DNA of 64,000 nucleotides, taken from the NCBI GenBank assembly GCA_016934715.1, contig JAFGSI010000030.1, forward strand, positions 51,319 through 115,318, given 5' to 3'. The first letter of the stretch is position 1. The number at the start of each line of letters is the position of its first letter. The notes under the pieces were generated by a model. It did no database searches. It was not told where the DNA came from and was given only the letters and a program-made list of their open reading frames with translations. Below are positions 53,328-61,250 of the stretch, piece after piece. The DNA is from Anaerolineales bacterium (GTDB lineage Bacteria > Chloroflexota > Anaerolineae > Anaerolineales > Villigracilaceae). Both the position numbers and the translations under genes were made by a program.

Positions 53328-54536
53328 ATGCCTGAGGCTGTCATTATCGATGCCATCCGCACGCCTGTCGGCGCCCTGGGAGGAACGCTGGCCGCGGTCC
53401 GCCCGGACGACCTGGCGGCACACGTGCTCAAGACGATCCTGGAGCGCAACAAACTGGATCCGGCGCTGGTCGAGGAGGTCTACCTTGGTTGCGCCAACCA
53501 GGCCGGGGAGGACAACCGCAACGTGGCCCGCATGGCACTGCTGCTGGCCGGACTGCCGGTCGAAGTGGCCGGCGTGACAGTCAACCGGTTGTGCGCCTCC
53601 GGGCTGAATGCCGTCAACATGGCCGCCCGGGCGATCCGGGCCGGGGAGGGCGAGATCTTCCTGGCCGGTGGGGTCGAATCGATGTCGCGGGCGCCCTACT
53701 CGCTGCCCAAGGCGGAGGGCGGTTATCCTTTCGGCAACCTGACCGCCTACGATACCGCCCTGGGTTGGCGCTACATCAACCCAAAGATGCAGGAGATTGT
53801 TGGCACCGAGCAGATGGGCGAGACGGCCGAGAACATCGCCGATAGGAAGCCCCACCTGACCCGCGAACTGCAGGATGCCTTCGCCCTGCGTTCGCACCAG
53901 CGCGCCCTGGCTGCCATCGACGATGGCCGCTTCGCCGAGGAGATCGTCCCGGTGGCGATCCCCCAACGCAAGGGCGACCCGCGGGTCGTTGCGACCGACG
54001 AGCGCCCGCGGCGGGACACCACCCTGGAAGCCCTGGCCCGGTTGCGCCCGGCCTTCCGCCAGGACGGGACGGTCACGGCCGGCAATTCGTCTGGCTTGAA
54101 CGACGGGGCAGCGGCATTGCTGGTGATGAGCGCTGAGCGGGCCGGCGAACTGGGCCTCAAGCCGCTGGCCCGTATCGTGGCCGGCGCCGCGGCCGGTGTT
54201 CCGCCCCGCACCATGGGCCTGGGACCTGTTCCGGCAACCCGGAAAGCCCTGGCGCGCGCCGGTCTGACAGTGGCTGACCTGGGCCTGGTCGAGTTGAACG
54301 AGGCTTTCGCCGTCCAGTCCCTGGCCGTGATCGAAGACCTGGACCTCGACCCGCAACTGGTCAACGTCAACGGCGGGGCGATCGCCATCGGCCACCCGCT
54401 GGGCTGCTCGGGGGCGCGCATCCTGACCACGCTCCTGCACGAAATGCGCCGGCGAAGCAATGTCAGCTACGGCCTGGCAACCCTGTGCGTGGGGGTCGGA
54501 CAGGGCGAGGCGATGATAGTAGAATATATTGGATGA
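53328..54536 (+). CDS. Thiolase family protein (acetyl-CoA acyltransferase)
   Basis: A 402-aa thiolase that condenses or cleaves acyl-CoAs. Catalytic Cys89 in [11 protein letters not shown], His in [17 protein letters not shown] near 348, and the second Cys in TLCVGVGQG near 388 are all present, with NEAF near 321. GGGAGG precedes ATG 53328, and TACAAT lies at 53285-53290. The motif set fits degradative thiolases (FadA/PcaF type) as well as biosynthetic ones. Its place beside ferredoxin oxidoreductases suggests beta-oxidation or amino-acid carbon flow. Confidence 0.92.
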   Translation: MPEAVIIDAIRTPVGALGGTLAAVRPDDLAAHVLKTILERNKLDPALVEEVYLGCANQAGEDNRNVARMALLLAGLPVEVAGVTVNRLCASGLNAVNMAARAIRAGEGEIFLAGGVESMSRAPYSLPKAEGGYPFGNLTAYDTALGWRYINPKMQEIVGTEQMGETAENIADRKPHLTRELQDAFALRSHQRALAAIDDGRFAEEIVPVAIPQRKGDPRVVATDERPRRDTTLEALARLRPAFRQDGTVTAGNSSGLNDGAAALLVMSAERAGELGLKPLARIVAGAAAGVPPRTMGLGPVPATRKALARAGLTVADLGLVELNEAFAVQSLAVIEDLDLDPQLVNVNGGAIAIGHPLGCSGARILTTLLHEMRRRSNVSYGLATLCVGVGQGEAMIVEYIG

Positions 54537-54578
54537 GGTCCCCCCCGGATCCCGGGGTGAGGCTGAAAGGAGACCCTG

Positions 54579-55787
54579 ATGAGAAAACATTTTTCTTCCC
54601 TGCTGGCAGTTGGCACCGTCCTGGTCCTGGCCGTCCTGGCCTGTGATTGGTTGCCGACCACGGTCACCCAACCGCCAATCCCGCCGACGGAGACGCCGCT
54701 CCCGCTCCCGGCGACCGACACGCCTGAACCGGTCATCCCGACCGACACCCCGGAGATTTCCACGGTCACACCCTATCCGATAATCGTCAATCCGGCGATC
54801 ATCTTTCTTGACATGCTCGACGAGTTCAATGGCTGGGCGCTCTCCGACCTGTATGTGCTGCGCACCAACGATGGCGGCGCCACCTGGCTGAGTGTCACCC
54901 CGCCGGGGGTGGTCGGCCTGGGGTATCCGGCCAGTGCGTTTTTCATGAACACCATGAATGCCTGGGTCCTGCTGCCCATCGATGCGACCTCCGGCACGCT
55001 CTACCAGACGTCCAACGGTGGCGTGACCTGGATCGAGATCCCGGTCCCGTTCTCCAATGGCGACCTGCAATTCCTCGACCCGGCCAATGGGTCTGTACTC
55101 GCTTCCCTTGGGGCTGGCGCGGGGTCCGAGGCCGTGGCGCTCTATCGTACCAGTGACGGCGGGGCCACCTGGTCCCAGGTTTACGTCAATGACCCGACCC
55201 TGCCTGGTGCCAGCAACAGCCTGCCATTGGGCGGCCAGAAGTTCGGCCTGTCCTTTATCGACCTGAATCATGGCTGGGTCGGCGGGGCCCAACCGATGGA
55301 AGGGTTCACCTACTTTTACACCACACGTGACGGCGGTACGACCTGGGCCCAGCAGGTGCTGTCCCTGCCGGCCGGCTTTGAGACCAGCATGACCGAGTTC
55401 GATGCGCCGTTCTTCTTCAATTCCACCGACGGAATCACGCATGTGCGGCTCTTCTCGGGTGGCGATGTGTTCACTGTCATCTATCTCACTTTCGATGGTG
55501 GCCAGACCTGGGCACACACCTTCACGATCCAGGCCTTCGGGCAGTGCTCTTTCGGTTCGATCTTCGATGTCTTTCTGTGGGATGGCGGCGGGAACCTGTA
55601 TTACTCGAACGACTCCGGCCTGACCTGGAATACCACTGTGCCCAACATCAACGTCAGTGATACGCTGATGAGGATCGAGTTTGTCAACGCCACGACCGGC
55701 TGGGCCCTGACCGGCGATGCCAGCGAACACCACTCCCTCTACAGGACAACCGATGGCGGTACCACCTGGGTCCCGCTCATCCCGTAG
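54579..55787 (+). CDS. YCF48/BNR-repeat propeller lipoprotein, paralogue 3
   Basis: A 402-aa exported lipoprotein. Signal peptide with lipobox VLAC (Cys22), a PTETPLPLPATDTPEP-type linker, then the propeller with DGGATW, NGGVTW, DGGTTW and DGGQTW motifs. Same family as the proteins at 2345 and 6337. AAAGGAGACCC precedes ATG 54579. It starts 42 nt after the thiolase stop and is followed by another lipoprotein 43 nt later. Confidence 0.82.
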   Translation: MRKHFSSLLAVGTVLVLAVLACDWLPTTVTQPPIPPTETPLPLPATDTPEPVIPTDTPEISTVTPYPIIVNPAIIFLDMLDEFNGWALSDLYVLRTNDGGATWLSVTPPGVVGLGYPASAFFMNTMNAWVLLPIDATSGTLYQTSNGGVTWIEIPVPFSNGDLQFLDPANGSVLASLGAGAGSEAVALYRTSDGGATWSQVYVNDPTLPGASNSLPLGGQKFGLSFIDLNHGWVGGAQPMEGFTYFYTTRDGGTTWAQQVLSLPAGFETSMTEFDAPFFFNSTDGITHVRLFSGGDVFTVIYLTFDGGQTWAHTFTIQAFGQCSFGSIFDVFLWDGGGNLYYSNDSGLTWNTTVPNINVSDTLMRIEFVNATTGWALTGDASEHHSLYRTTDGGTTWVPLIP

Positions 55788-55830
55788 ATCTTGACTGCCC
55801 CGACGGGATCCGCCGGGGCAGTGTCTTAGG

Positions 55831-56778
55831 ATGAAAACGATGCGCCCCTGGTGTGGACTTCTACTCGGACTGCTCTGCCTGACAGCCTGCCTGCCAGCGG
55901 CGGGATCTCCAACTGCGCCTGCAGCTGTCCCGCAGCCGACCCCGACGCCTTTTGTTCCGGACCCCGCTGACATCGCCGGCCCGCCCCTGCCGGATGTTCT
56001 CTACGATCCGTTGACCGAAGAACTGATTCGCAATGCCCAATACATCCTGGCCGGTCCGAACGGCCTGGAGGCCGTCCAGCTGGTTGACGGGGTCTTTCAG
56101 CAGGGCCAGGGGGGGGATTTCGTCTCGATTGTGCTGCTCGCCCCAATAGCCTTCGGCGACCTGAATGGCGACGGCAACCCTGATGCCGCTGCCCTGGCGG
56201 CCGAGAACTACGGCGGCAGCGGGCAGTTCGTCTACCTGATCGTCTATCTCAATCAGATGGGCCAGCCGCTGATCGGGATGACGCGTTTTATCGATGACCG
56301 CCCGATCGTCAACGCCCTGGATATCGTGGATGGCCGGATTGTGCTCGCGGCTGTCATCCACGCTGCCGTGGATGCCCTGTGCTGCCCATCCTTCCAGGTT
56401 GTCGAAACCTATGGGCTGGGCCTGGGCCTGGTGCGGCTGACGTCGTTCACCCCGTTGGGCTATGAGCGGGCGATCACGATCGATGCACCGGCCGACGGCG
56501 ATGTGGTCAGCGACTCAGTGCGGGTGGCCGGAAGCATCACGATCGCCCCCTTCGAGAACAACCTGGAGTACCATGTCTATGACCAGACGGGAGGAGAACT
56601 GGTTTCAGGCCCGCTGCTGGTCTCGGCACCCGAACTTGGCGCTCCCGGGACTTTCGACCTGGTCATCGACCTGAGCGCCATTCCTCCTGAGGTGGGGGTG
56701 CGCCTCGAGATCCAGGATGTCAACATGTCCGACGGTTCCCTGTTTGCAATGGATTCGGTCAGCCTGACCATACGCTGA
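55831..56778 (+). CDS. Lipoprotein with C-terminal Gmad2 immunoglobulin-like domain
   Basis: A 315-aa exported lipoprotein: lipobox LTAC (Cys20), a Pro/Thr spacer, a middle domain with a calcium-loop-like FGDLNGDGNPDAAA segment near residue 110 (FG-GAP or dockerin-like), and a C-terminal Gmad2-type beta sandwich (ITIDAPADGDVVSDSVRVAGS and the last ~100 residues). Similar two-domain proteins occur near spore germination or cell-wall genes in other phyla; here the role is unknown. Start ATG 55831 lies 43 nt after the previous lipoprotein gene. Confidence 0.78.
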   Translation: MKTMRPWCGLLLGLLCLTACLPAAGSPTAPAAVPQPTPTPFVPDPADIAGPPLPDVLYDPLTEELIRNAQYILAGPNGLEAVQLVDGVFQQGQGGDFVSIVLLAPIAFGDLNGDGNPDAAALAAENYGGSGQFVYLIVYLNQMGQPLIGMTRFIDDRPIVNALDIVDGRIVLAAVIHAAVDALCCPSFQVVETYGLGLGLVRLTSFTPLGYERAITIDAPADGDVVSDSVRVAGSITIAPFENNLEYHVYDQTGGELVSGPLLVSAPELGAPGTFDLVIDLSAIPPEVGVRLEIQDVNMSDGSLFAMDSVSLTIR

Positions 56779-56873
56779 CGCCGCTCTCGTGACTCGCCTG
56801 GCAACTTTTCCTCCCCGCCGTCATCGAAACCAGTAGTTCCCCCAACCTGTCCAGGTTGAGCAAGGAGGCTCAA

Positions 56874-57080
56874 ATAAAACTCAAGTTGAATGAAGGCCCT
56901 GTCGATCGTATCCTCCGGGTCGCGCTGGGCATTGTCCTGATGGTCCCTGGCCTGACCGGCGTCGCGGCTGGCATTTGGCTGTGGCTGGCTTTCCTCTTCG
57001 GCGCCATCCTGCTGGTCACCGGCCTCGTCGGCTTCTGCCCGCTCTATACCCTGTTCAAGATCAACACGGCCAGGAAGTAA
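56874..57080 (+). CDS. DUF2892 (YgaP-like) small membrane protein, start uncertain
   Basis: A 68-aa protein if begun here: NEGPVDRILRVALGIVLMV and GFCPLYTLFKINTA match DUF2892, with two helices flanking a short loop. The ribosome site AAGGAGG (56862-56868) is ideally spaced (5 nt) for the codon ATA at 56874. An in-frame TTG at 56856 would place that site inside the gene, and TTG at 56886 lies 17 nt from it. So the start is either a rare AUA codon or one of the TTGs. Members usually sit in rhodanese or sulfur proteins; the role here is unknown. Confidence 0.7.
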   Translation: MKLKLNEGPVDRILRVALGIVLMVPGLTGVAAGIWLWLAFLFGAILLVTGLVGFCPLYTLFKINTARK

Positions 57081-57102
57081 TTCTCTGCTCTTTCACAAAA
57101 GG

Positions 57103-57133
57103 AAGGGCTCCCGTCCATCTGCGGGAGCCCTTT
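57103..57133. terminator. Terminator between the DUF2892 gene and the metallopeptidase gene
   Basis: AAGGGCTCCCG (57103-57113) pairs with CGGGAGCCCTTT (57122-57133) over 11 bp with an 8-nt loop; convergent genes flank it. Confidence 0.8.
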
Positions 57134-57176
57134 GGTATACCAGGAGGGCATGATTCTCTTCCCCGCCCCTGTCTGT

Positions 57177-58283
57177 TCATCGCTCTACAACCAGGCGCAG
57201 CAGGTCTTCCAGGAAGACTCCCTCTGCCGGGATCAGATCCTGCCAGCCTGGGAGCAGCCGCTCGAGCAGGAAGCATTCGGCCATGCCGGTCATGTAGAAG
57301 CGCGTCTCCGGCGAACCAGACGGGTTGCGCAACTGGACCAGTTCTTGCGACCAGCGCTGTTCGAAGGTCTGGTAGCCCTTGAAATCCGGGTCGGTTTCCA
57401 TGGAGAGGAGTGGGGCATAATCCCCGGCCTGATAGGCGATCTGCAGGCTGGCCACCTCGACGTACTTGGCTGTCCCCTCCTCCCACTCCAGCCAGCGTTC
57501 ATAGTCGACCAGTTCCGGGGAGAGAGCATAGGCCTGGCGCCGGTCGTCGCGGGCCTGGAGGAACAGCCAGACCAGGTCGACCGCCTCGAGATCCGATTCG
57601 GCCTGCAGGGCCTGGGCGAGCAAGGCATATTCCTCTTTCATTTCACCTGCGAACGCCTCGGATGCGGCATCGTATTCGTCGGTCAGGTGATGGGCGGCTT
57701 CGGCGATCTCCATCCGCCCGGGAGCGGCGGTCATCATGTAGGCGTGAAAATCTTCGTGCAGGAGGGCGCCGATCTGGGTCTCGCTTGGCTGAATCAGCAG
57801 GCGGTAGGGGAAGATCTGCTCGATGATCGGCGGGAACATCTCCCTGAAAGCACCGATCAGGAAAGCGTCGGTCTCGGCCTTGGTGGCGATGCTGCCAGCC
57901 CACTCGTCCCCGACCGGGACGGCGAAGTTCTGCGGGTTTTCTGCCGGGCGGCGATGGTAGGTCTCTCCGGGGACCGCCTCCCAGTCGGCCGGTGGCAACC
58001 CGGGGTAGCCGATCAGGAACTCGTAGGCCGAATTCCAGACGATGACCGGCCTTTGGGCCGCGTTCCAGCCCGGCCAGACCCGCTCGCCCAGCTCAGCGCG
58101 CAGCTGGAGCGCTTCGGCCAGGCGGGCCTGGTCCAGGTCCGAGAGCCGATCGGCGGTATCCGGTTGCGGCAGGCCGAAGTTGCTCAGGGCCGAGGCAAGG
58201 CTGAGCAGCAGGCACAAGCCGGTCACGGTGAGCACGCCGGTCAGGCAGGTTTTTCGCTTACGGGGCTTTAAATTGACTGGCAT
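57177..58283 (-). CDS. Predicted membrane-anchored zinc metallopeptidase
   Basis: A 368-aa protein. Basic N-terminus and one hydrophobic helix (about 12-33) act as an anchor or signal; the mature part should be outside. HEDFH at 176-180 fits the HExxH zinc motif, and WEEGTAKY with Glu268/Glu269 could give the third ligand, a gluzincin-like spacing. No known family was recognised from sequence. ATG 58283 has GGAG 6 nt upstream. Divergent from the isochorismatase-like gene, sharing one palindromic -10 region (58300-58307). Confidence 0.65.
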   Translation of the reverse strand: MPVNLKPRKRKTCLTGVLTVTGLCLLLSLASALSNFGLPQPDTADRLSDLDQARLAEALQLRAELGERVWPGWNAAQRPVIVWNSAYEFLIGYPGLPPADWEAVPGETYHRRPAENPQNFAVPVGDEWAGSIATKAETDAFLIGAFREMFPPIIEQIFPYRLLIQPSETQIGALLHEDFHAYMMTAAPGRMEIAEAAHHLTDEYDAASEAFAGEMKEEYALLAQALQAESDLEAVDLVWLFLQARDDRRQAYALSPELVDYERWLEWEEGTAKYVEVASLQIAYQAGDYAPLLSMETDPDFKGYQTFEQRWSQELVQLRNPSGSPETRFYMTGMAECFLLERLLPGWQDLIPAEGVFLEDLLRLVVER

Positions 58284-58299
58284 GATTTTCTCCGAATTC

Positions 58300-58307
58300 A
58301 TTATAAT
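58300..58307. promoter_or_regulatory. Overlapping divergent -10 boxes
   Basis: ATTATAAT reads as TATAAT on the plus strand (58302-58307) and on the minus strand (58305-58300). It can serve the hydrolase gene at 58324 and the peptidase gene at 58283, each with a leader of only about 10 nt. No good -35 is visible at 17 nt on either side. Confidence 0.5.
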
Positions 58308-58323
58308 CAATCCTGGAGGTTTG

Positions 58324-58878
58324 ATGAAAACGACCCTGCTGCTTGTTGACATCCAGAACGATTACTTTCCTGGCGGAAGGATGGAATTGGACGACAGCCC
58401 GGCTACGGCCGCCCAGGCCCGCCGTCTGCTGGGCCTGTTCCGGGAACGCGGCTGGTCGGTTGTCCATGTCCAGCACGTTTCCACCCGTCCCGGGGCGACC
58501 TTCTTCTTGCCAGCTACACCGGGGGTGGAGATCCACCCCGAAGTAGCCCCGCTGCCTGGCGAGACGGTGATCCAGAAACATTTCCCCAATTCCTTCCGCG
58601 AGACGCCCCTGCTCGAACACTTGCAGGGCCTCGGTACCGGGCGGTTGACCATCTGCGGCATGATGACCCACATGTGCGTTGACGCCGCTGTGCGCGCCGC
58701 CGCCGACTTTGGTTTCCAGGTGGTCGTGGCTGCCGACGCTTGCGCTACCCGGACCCTGGTCCACGACGGCACGACCATACCGGCGGCGCATGTTCAGGCG
58801 GCTTACCTCTCGGCTTTTAAGGCCTACGGGCAGGTGATGACGGTGGATGAGGTGCAGGCCCTCCTGACCCAGGACTGA
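58324..58878 (+). CDS. Isochorismatase-like cysteine hydrolase
   Basis: A 184-aa cytosolic hydrolase. The catalytic triad Asp9 (LLVDIQNDYF), Lys85 (VIQKHFPNSF) and Cys118 (GMMTHMCVDAAVRAA) is complete, matching the nicotinamidase/isochorismatase superfamily. TGGAGG precedes ATG 58324. Substrates vary from nicotinamide to carbamates. A cis-peptide GMMTHMC motif of this form is common in the general cysteine hydrolases. Ends at a perfect hairpin. Confidence 0.9.
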   Translation: MKTTLLLVDIQNDYFPGGRMELDDSPATAAQARRLLGLFRERGWSVVHVQHVSTRPGATFFLPATPGVEIHPEVAPLPGETVIQKHFPNSFRETPLLEHLQGLGTGRLTICGMMTHMCVDAAVRAAADFGFQVVVAADACATRTLVHDGTTIPAAHVQAAYLSAFKAYGQVMTVDEVQALLTQD

Positions 58879-58894
58879 GCCCTCCCTGAAAGAG

Positions 58895-58925
58895 ACCTCC
58901 CTTCGTCGTCACGACGAAGGGAGGT
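58895..58925. terminator. Bidirectional terminator hairpin
   Basis: Perfect 14-bp stem (58895-58908 with 58912-58925) and a TCA loop, between the convergent hydrolase and PHP genes; T-rich on the plus side (TTGATTGTT). Confidence 0.85.
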
Positions 58926-58939
58926 TGATTGTTCTTGTG

Positions 58940-59689
58940 TCAGATGCGTCGATTCCTGCGGCTCTGTTCGGCCCGGAAGGCGCTTACCTGGCGCAGGTAG
59001 TCGAAGATGTTGCGCCGCCGGTGGAGCGTCTGGCGTGTCCAGCTGGCGATGACCCTCGTCCCGCTGGGGTTGAAGCGGATGATCGGCGTGACCTGGCGCT
59101 GGAGCAGGGCTTTCTTCAGGTCCTTGGCCGACAGGCCGGTGAAGCGCACCAGGCCGCTGCCGACCAATTCCTTGACGTGGGCGTCACTGGCCGAGATCTC
59201 ACACAGGCGTAACTGCTGGGCCAGCCCGCGCAGGGGGGCGGTGTGGCTGTTGACCACCAGGCAGCCGGTGAAGACCTCCAGTCCGACCAGCACTTTGGAG
59301 GCGTCTGGGTGGGTGGCGGCCCGCAGGATGTCCCCGTTGTGCAGGCTGTTGGCCAGCGGCGAGTTGGGGTGGGGGATGATGACCATCCCGCCCATCTCCC
59401 CGATCCGGATCAGGGTCTCGATCAACGGGCGGCGGGGCGGAAGGTTCTGTTCGATGAACAGGGCCAGGATGTGGCCCTCCAGGGTGGTCACCTCCATCCC
59501 CGGGATGGCGTCGATCCCATAGCCGGGGGCCAGTTCGACGGCTTCCAGGCTGCCGCGGATCTCGTCGTGATCGGTGATGGCGATCACATCCAGGTTGTCG
59601 TGATAGGCTGCCTGTTCGAGCAGCTCCCGGATGGTGTCGGTGCCATCGAGGCTGTAGATGGAGTGGATATGCAAATCGGCTCTGCCCAT
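58940..59689 (-). CDS. PHP-domain phosphoesterase
   Basis: A 249-aa protein with the four PHP metal motifs: DLHIHSIYSLDG at the start, AITDHDEIRG near 38, GMEVTT near 64 and IPHPNSP near 104, plus a late SASDAHVKE near 165. Related proteins hydrolyse 3',5'-nucleoside bisphosphates (RNase AM, YciV) or histidinol phosphate; the short length fits the first group better. The C-terminus is unusually basic and may bind RNA, which is speculation. Starts at ATG 59689. Confidence 0.85.
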   Translation of the reverse strand: MGRADLHIHSIYSLDGTDTIRELLEQAAYHDNLDVIAITDHDEIRGSLEAVELAPGYGIDAIPGMEVTTLEGHILALFIEQNLPPRRPLIETLIRIGEMGGMVIIPHPNSPLANSLHNGDILRAATHPDASKVLVGLEVFTGCLVVNSHTAPLRGLAQQLRLCEISASDAHVKELVGSGLVRFTGLSAKDLKKALLQRQVTPIIRFNPSGTRVIASWTRQTLHRRRNIFDYLRQVSAFRAEQSRRNRRI

Positions 59690-59754
59690 GTCTCACCGCC
59701 CCTGCTGAGGGTCTGAAGGGATTATATCACCTAGACAACCCTTTCGTGAGAGTA

Positions 59755-59835
59755 CTGCGTACATATTCGAACCGAAATCGTTGCTACCCCCTGCTGCGCG
59801 GCAACTTCCGTTCAGCTAGTGCTGCAGGAAGCAGT
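59755..59835 (+). repeat. 81-nt dispersed intergenic repeat, copy B
   Basis: Gapless match to copy A at 50096. Hairpins GTTGCT...GGCAAC and CTGC-AGGAA-GCAG are retained; the differences fall mostly in loops and in the spacer, as expected of a conserved fold. Sits between the PHP gene and the thioesterase gene on the minus strand, in a region without coding sequence (59690-59879). Confidence 0.75.
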
Positions 59836-59879
59836 CGCACACACAAACCAGGAACGCTCTGAAGTGTCCGAGGGAAACA

Positions 59880-60281
59880 TCAGGAAGTCTCCCTACCCTT
59901 GGCTGCAGCCCGGGCGGTGAAGCGGCTCTCGTCAACGATGAACCGGTCGTGGATCGCCTGGCCGACGATTTCGACCTCGTCGCGAGCCTCGATATGGAAG
60001 GTCAGCTGGCGGTCCTGGACCTCGACCAGGCGGGCCACCGCCCGGACCTTCATCCCGACCGGGGTCGGAGCCGTGTGGTGGACGTCGATGTGTCCGCCGA
60101 CGGTCGTCTGGCCCTCGGACAGGTGTCCGGCCAGGGCCTGCACGGCGGCATGTTCCATCAACCCTACCATGGCCGGGGTTGCATAAACCGGCACCAGCCC
60201 GCTGCCCCAGTATTCGGCAGTGTCGGCCGGGCGGACGGTGATCTCAATTTCGGCGCTCAGGCCGGGGGTCAGGTCGCTCAT
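59880..60281 (-). CDS. FlK-like hot-dog thioesterase
   Basis: A 133-aa hot-dog-fold thioesterase resembling fluoroacetyl-CoA thioesterase FlK. The Thr35, Glu43 and His69 positions (ATPAMVGLMEH and DVHHTAPTP) match the FlK Thr42/Glu50/His76 triad with identical spacing of 8 and 26. Relatives without fluoroacetate are common and act on other short acyl-CoAs. GAGAGGCGGT lies upstream of ATG 60281. Confidence 0.87.
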   Translation of the reverse strand: MSDLTPGLSAEIEITVRPADTAEYWGSGLVPVYATPAMVGLMEHAAVQALAGHLSEGQTTVGGHIDVHHTAPTPVGMKVRAVARLVEVQDRQLTFHIEARDEVEIVGQAIHDRFIVDESRFTARAAAKGRETS

Positions 60282-60323
60282 ACCGCCTCTCGCCAGGTTC
60301 GGGTTTGAATCCAGCCATCCTTT

Positions 60324-60770
60324 TCAGGACGGCTGGTCTTGCTTGCCTGTCTTGGTTTTCTTTTCCCGCTTCGGCCTGGGTTCCACTTTCTTCTTTTCCC
60401 CGGGTTTACCTGGAATCCGGGCGGTCCACAGCACGCCGAAGAGAACGATCATTACCAGCAGGACCGACATGGCGATGATCCCGCCGGTATCCGGTGATTT
60501 CAGTACTGGCCCGGTGGGGGTCGGCGTCGCGGTCGGCGTCTCGGTTGGCGTCGGGGAGGGGCTTGGCGTGGAGGCATGCGGCGAGCGGGTCGCCCGAACC
60601 GTCGCGGAAGGGGTGTGGGTCGGGGCCAGCCGCGCCGCCCCGCTCAGCGCGGCCCCGTCGACTGCGGCCCGGACCGGGGCAAAGGCCCGCACGGTCCCGA
60701 CCAGCAGGGTCAGGCCGATCAGGGTGGCAATCAGGATGATCAGGGTGCGATGGGAAAGACGATTGGTCAT
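60324..60770 (-). CDS. Hypothetical membrane protein with Thr/Pro linker
   Basis: A 148-aa protein with a signal-like or membrane helix (about 10-30), an extracytoplasmic linker of about 60 residues rich in Ser, Thr and Pro, a second helix (about 97-117), and a Lys-rich tail. Topology suggests both ends inside with the linker outside. The linker is typical of surface proteins in Anaerolineae. No domain is recognised. It sits 42 nt upstream of the thioesterase gene on the same strand, and is separated from the DUF6249 gene by a hairpin. Confidence 0.6.
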   Translation of the reverse strand: MTNRLSHRTLIILIATLIGLTLLVGTVRAFAPVRAAVDGAALSGAARLAPTHTPSATVRATRSPHASTPSPSPTPTETPTATPTPTGPVLKSPDTGGIIAMSVLLVMIVLFGVLWTARIPGKPGEKKKVEPRPKREKKTKTGKQDQPS

Positions 60771-60822
60771 TGTGATTTAGGTGGTCAAGGGTGTGCCAAG
60801 TATATCATGATCGTTAAAGGCT

Positions 60823-60848
60823 GCCGGGGCGGCGCACGCCGCCCCGGC
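60823..60848 (-). terminator. Terminator of the DUF4097-DUF6249 operon
   Basis: GCCGGGGCGGC (60823-60833) pairs with GCCGCCCCGGC (60838-60848), with a GCAC loop; on the minus strand AGCCTTTAACG follows. Confidence 0.75.
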
Positions 60849-60864
60849 GATGGTTAAAATTCCC

Positions 60865-61239
60865 TTATTCCCCGTCGCCATCCCCGTTGGTCTTACGGGT
60901 CAGGGCATAGACCAGGATCATGCTCAGCCCTATGAAAAGCGGTAGCAGGCCCACGATCATCCAGGGACCGAAGCCGAGCGGATAATCGCCATACGCCGCG
61001 CCGATGGGCCACATCCCGAGGATCACGGCCAGGCCGATCCCGGCGACGATAACCCCGGGGGTCAGCAGGGTTGACTTGCCGTTCTTCTTCTCTTCCTGCA
61101 GGCGCAGCAGGCCTTTCTCGGCCAGAGCCAGGGTCTCCTTGTAGTTCAGGAAGCGCAACAGGAGCAGGAAGGCGAACAGGAGCAGAAAGAAGGCCGTCCC
61201 ACCGAAGCAAATTGCTGCAAAAGAGACATCCTCAAGCAT
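60865..61239 (-). CDS. DUF6249-like membrane protein
   Basis: A 124-aa protein with an N-terminal helix (about 8-32), a charged stretch (LNYKETLALAEKGLLRLQEEKKNGK) and two C-terminal helices (about 60-82 and 92-114). The RFLNYKETLALAEKG motif resembles DUF6249 proteins, which often lie with ECF sigma factors. AGGAGG precedes ATG 61239, only 11 nt after the DUF4097 gene, so it is probably in the same transcript. Function is unknown. Confidence 0.72.
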   Translation of the reverse strand: MLEDVSFAAICFGGTAFFLLLFAFLLLLRFLNYKETLALAEKGLLRLQEEKKNGKSTLLTPGVIVAGIGLAVILGMWPIGAAYGDYPLGFGPWMIVGLLPLFIGLSMILVYALTRKTNGDGDGE

Positions 61240-61250
61240 GGGGAACCTCC

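Noticed and set aside
53307..55973. Very long open frame (about 890 codons) on the minus strand across the thiolase and lipoprotein genes
   Set aside because: It is antisense to two genes with clear family signatures, has low-complexity Gly/Arg/Asp-rich translation and no ribosome site; a by-product of high-GC codon usage.
59755..59835. tRNA-like T-arm (GGTTCGAAT) on the minus strand of repeat copy B
   Set aside because: The flanking bases do not form a T-stem or an acceptor stem, and copy A has a changed sequence there.
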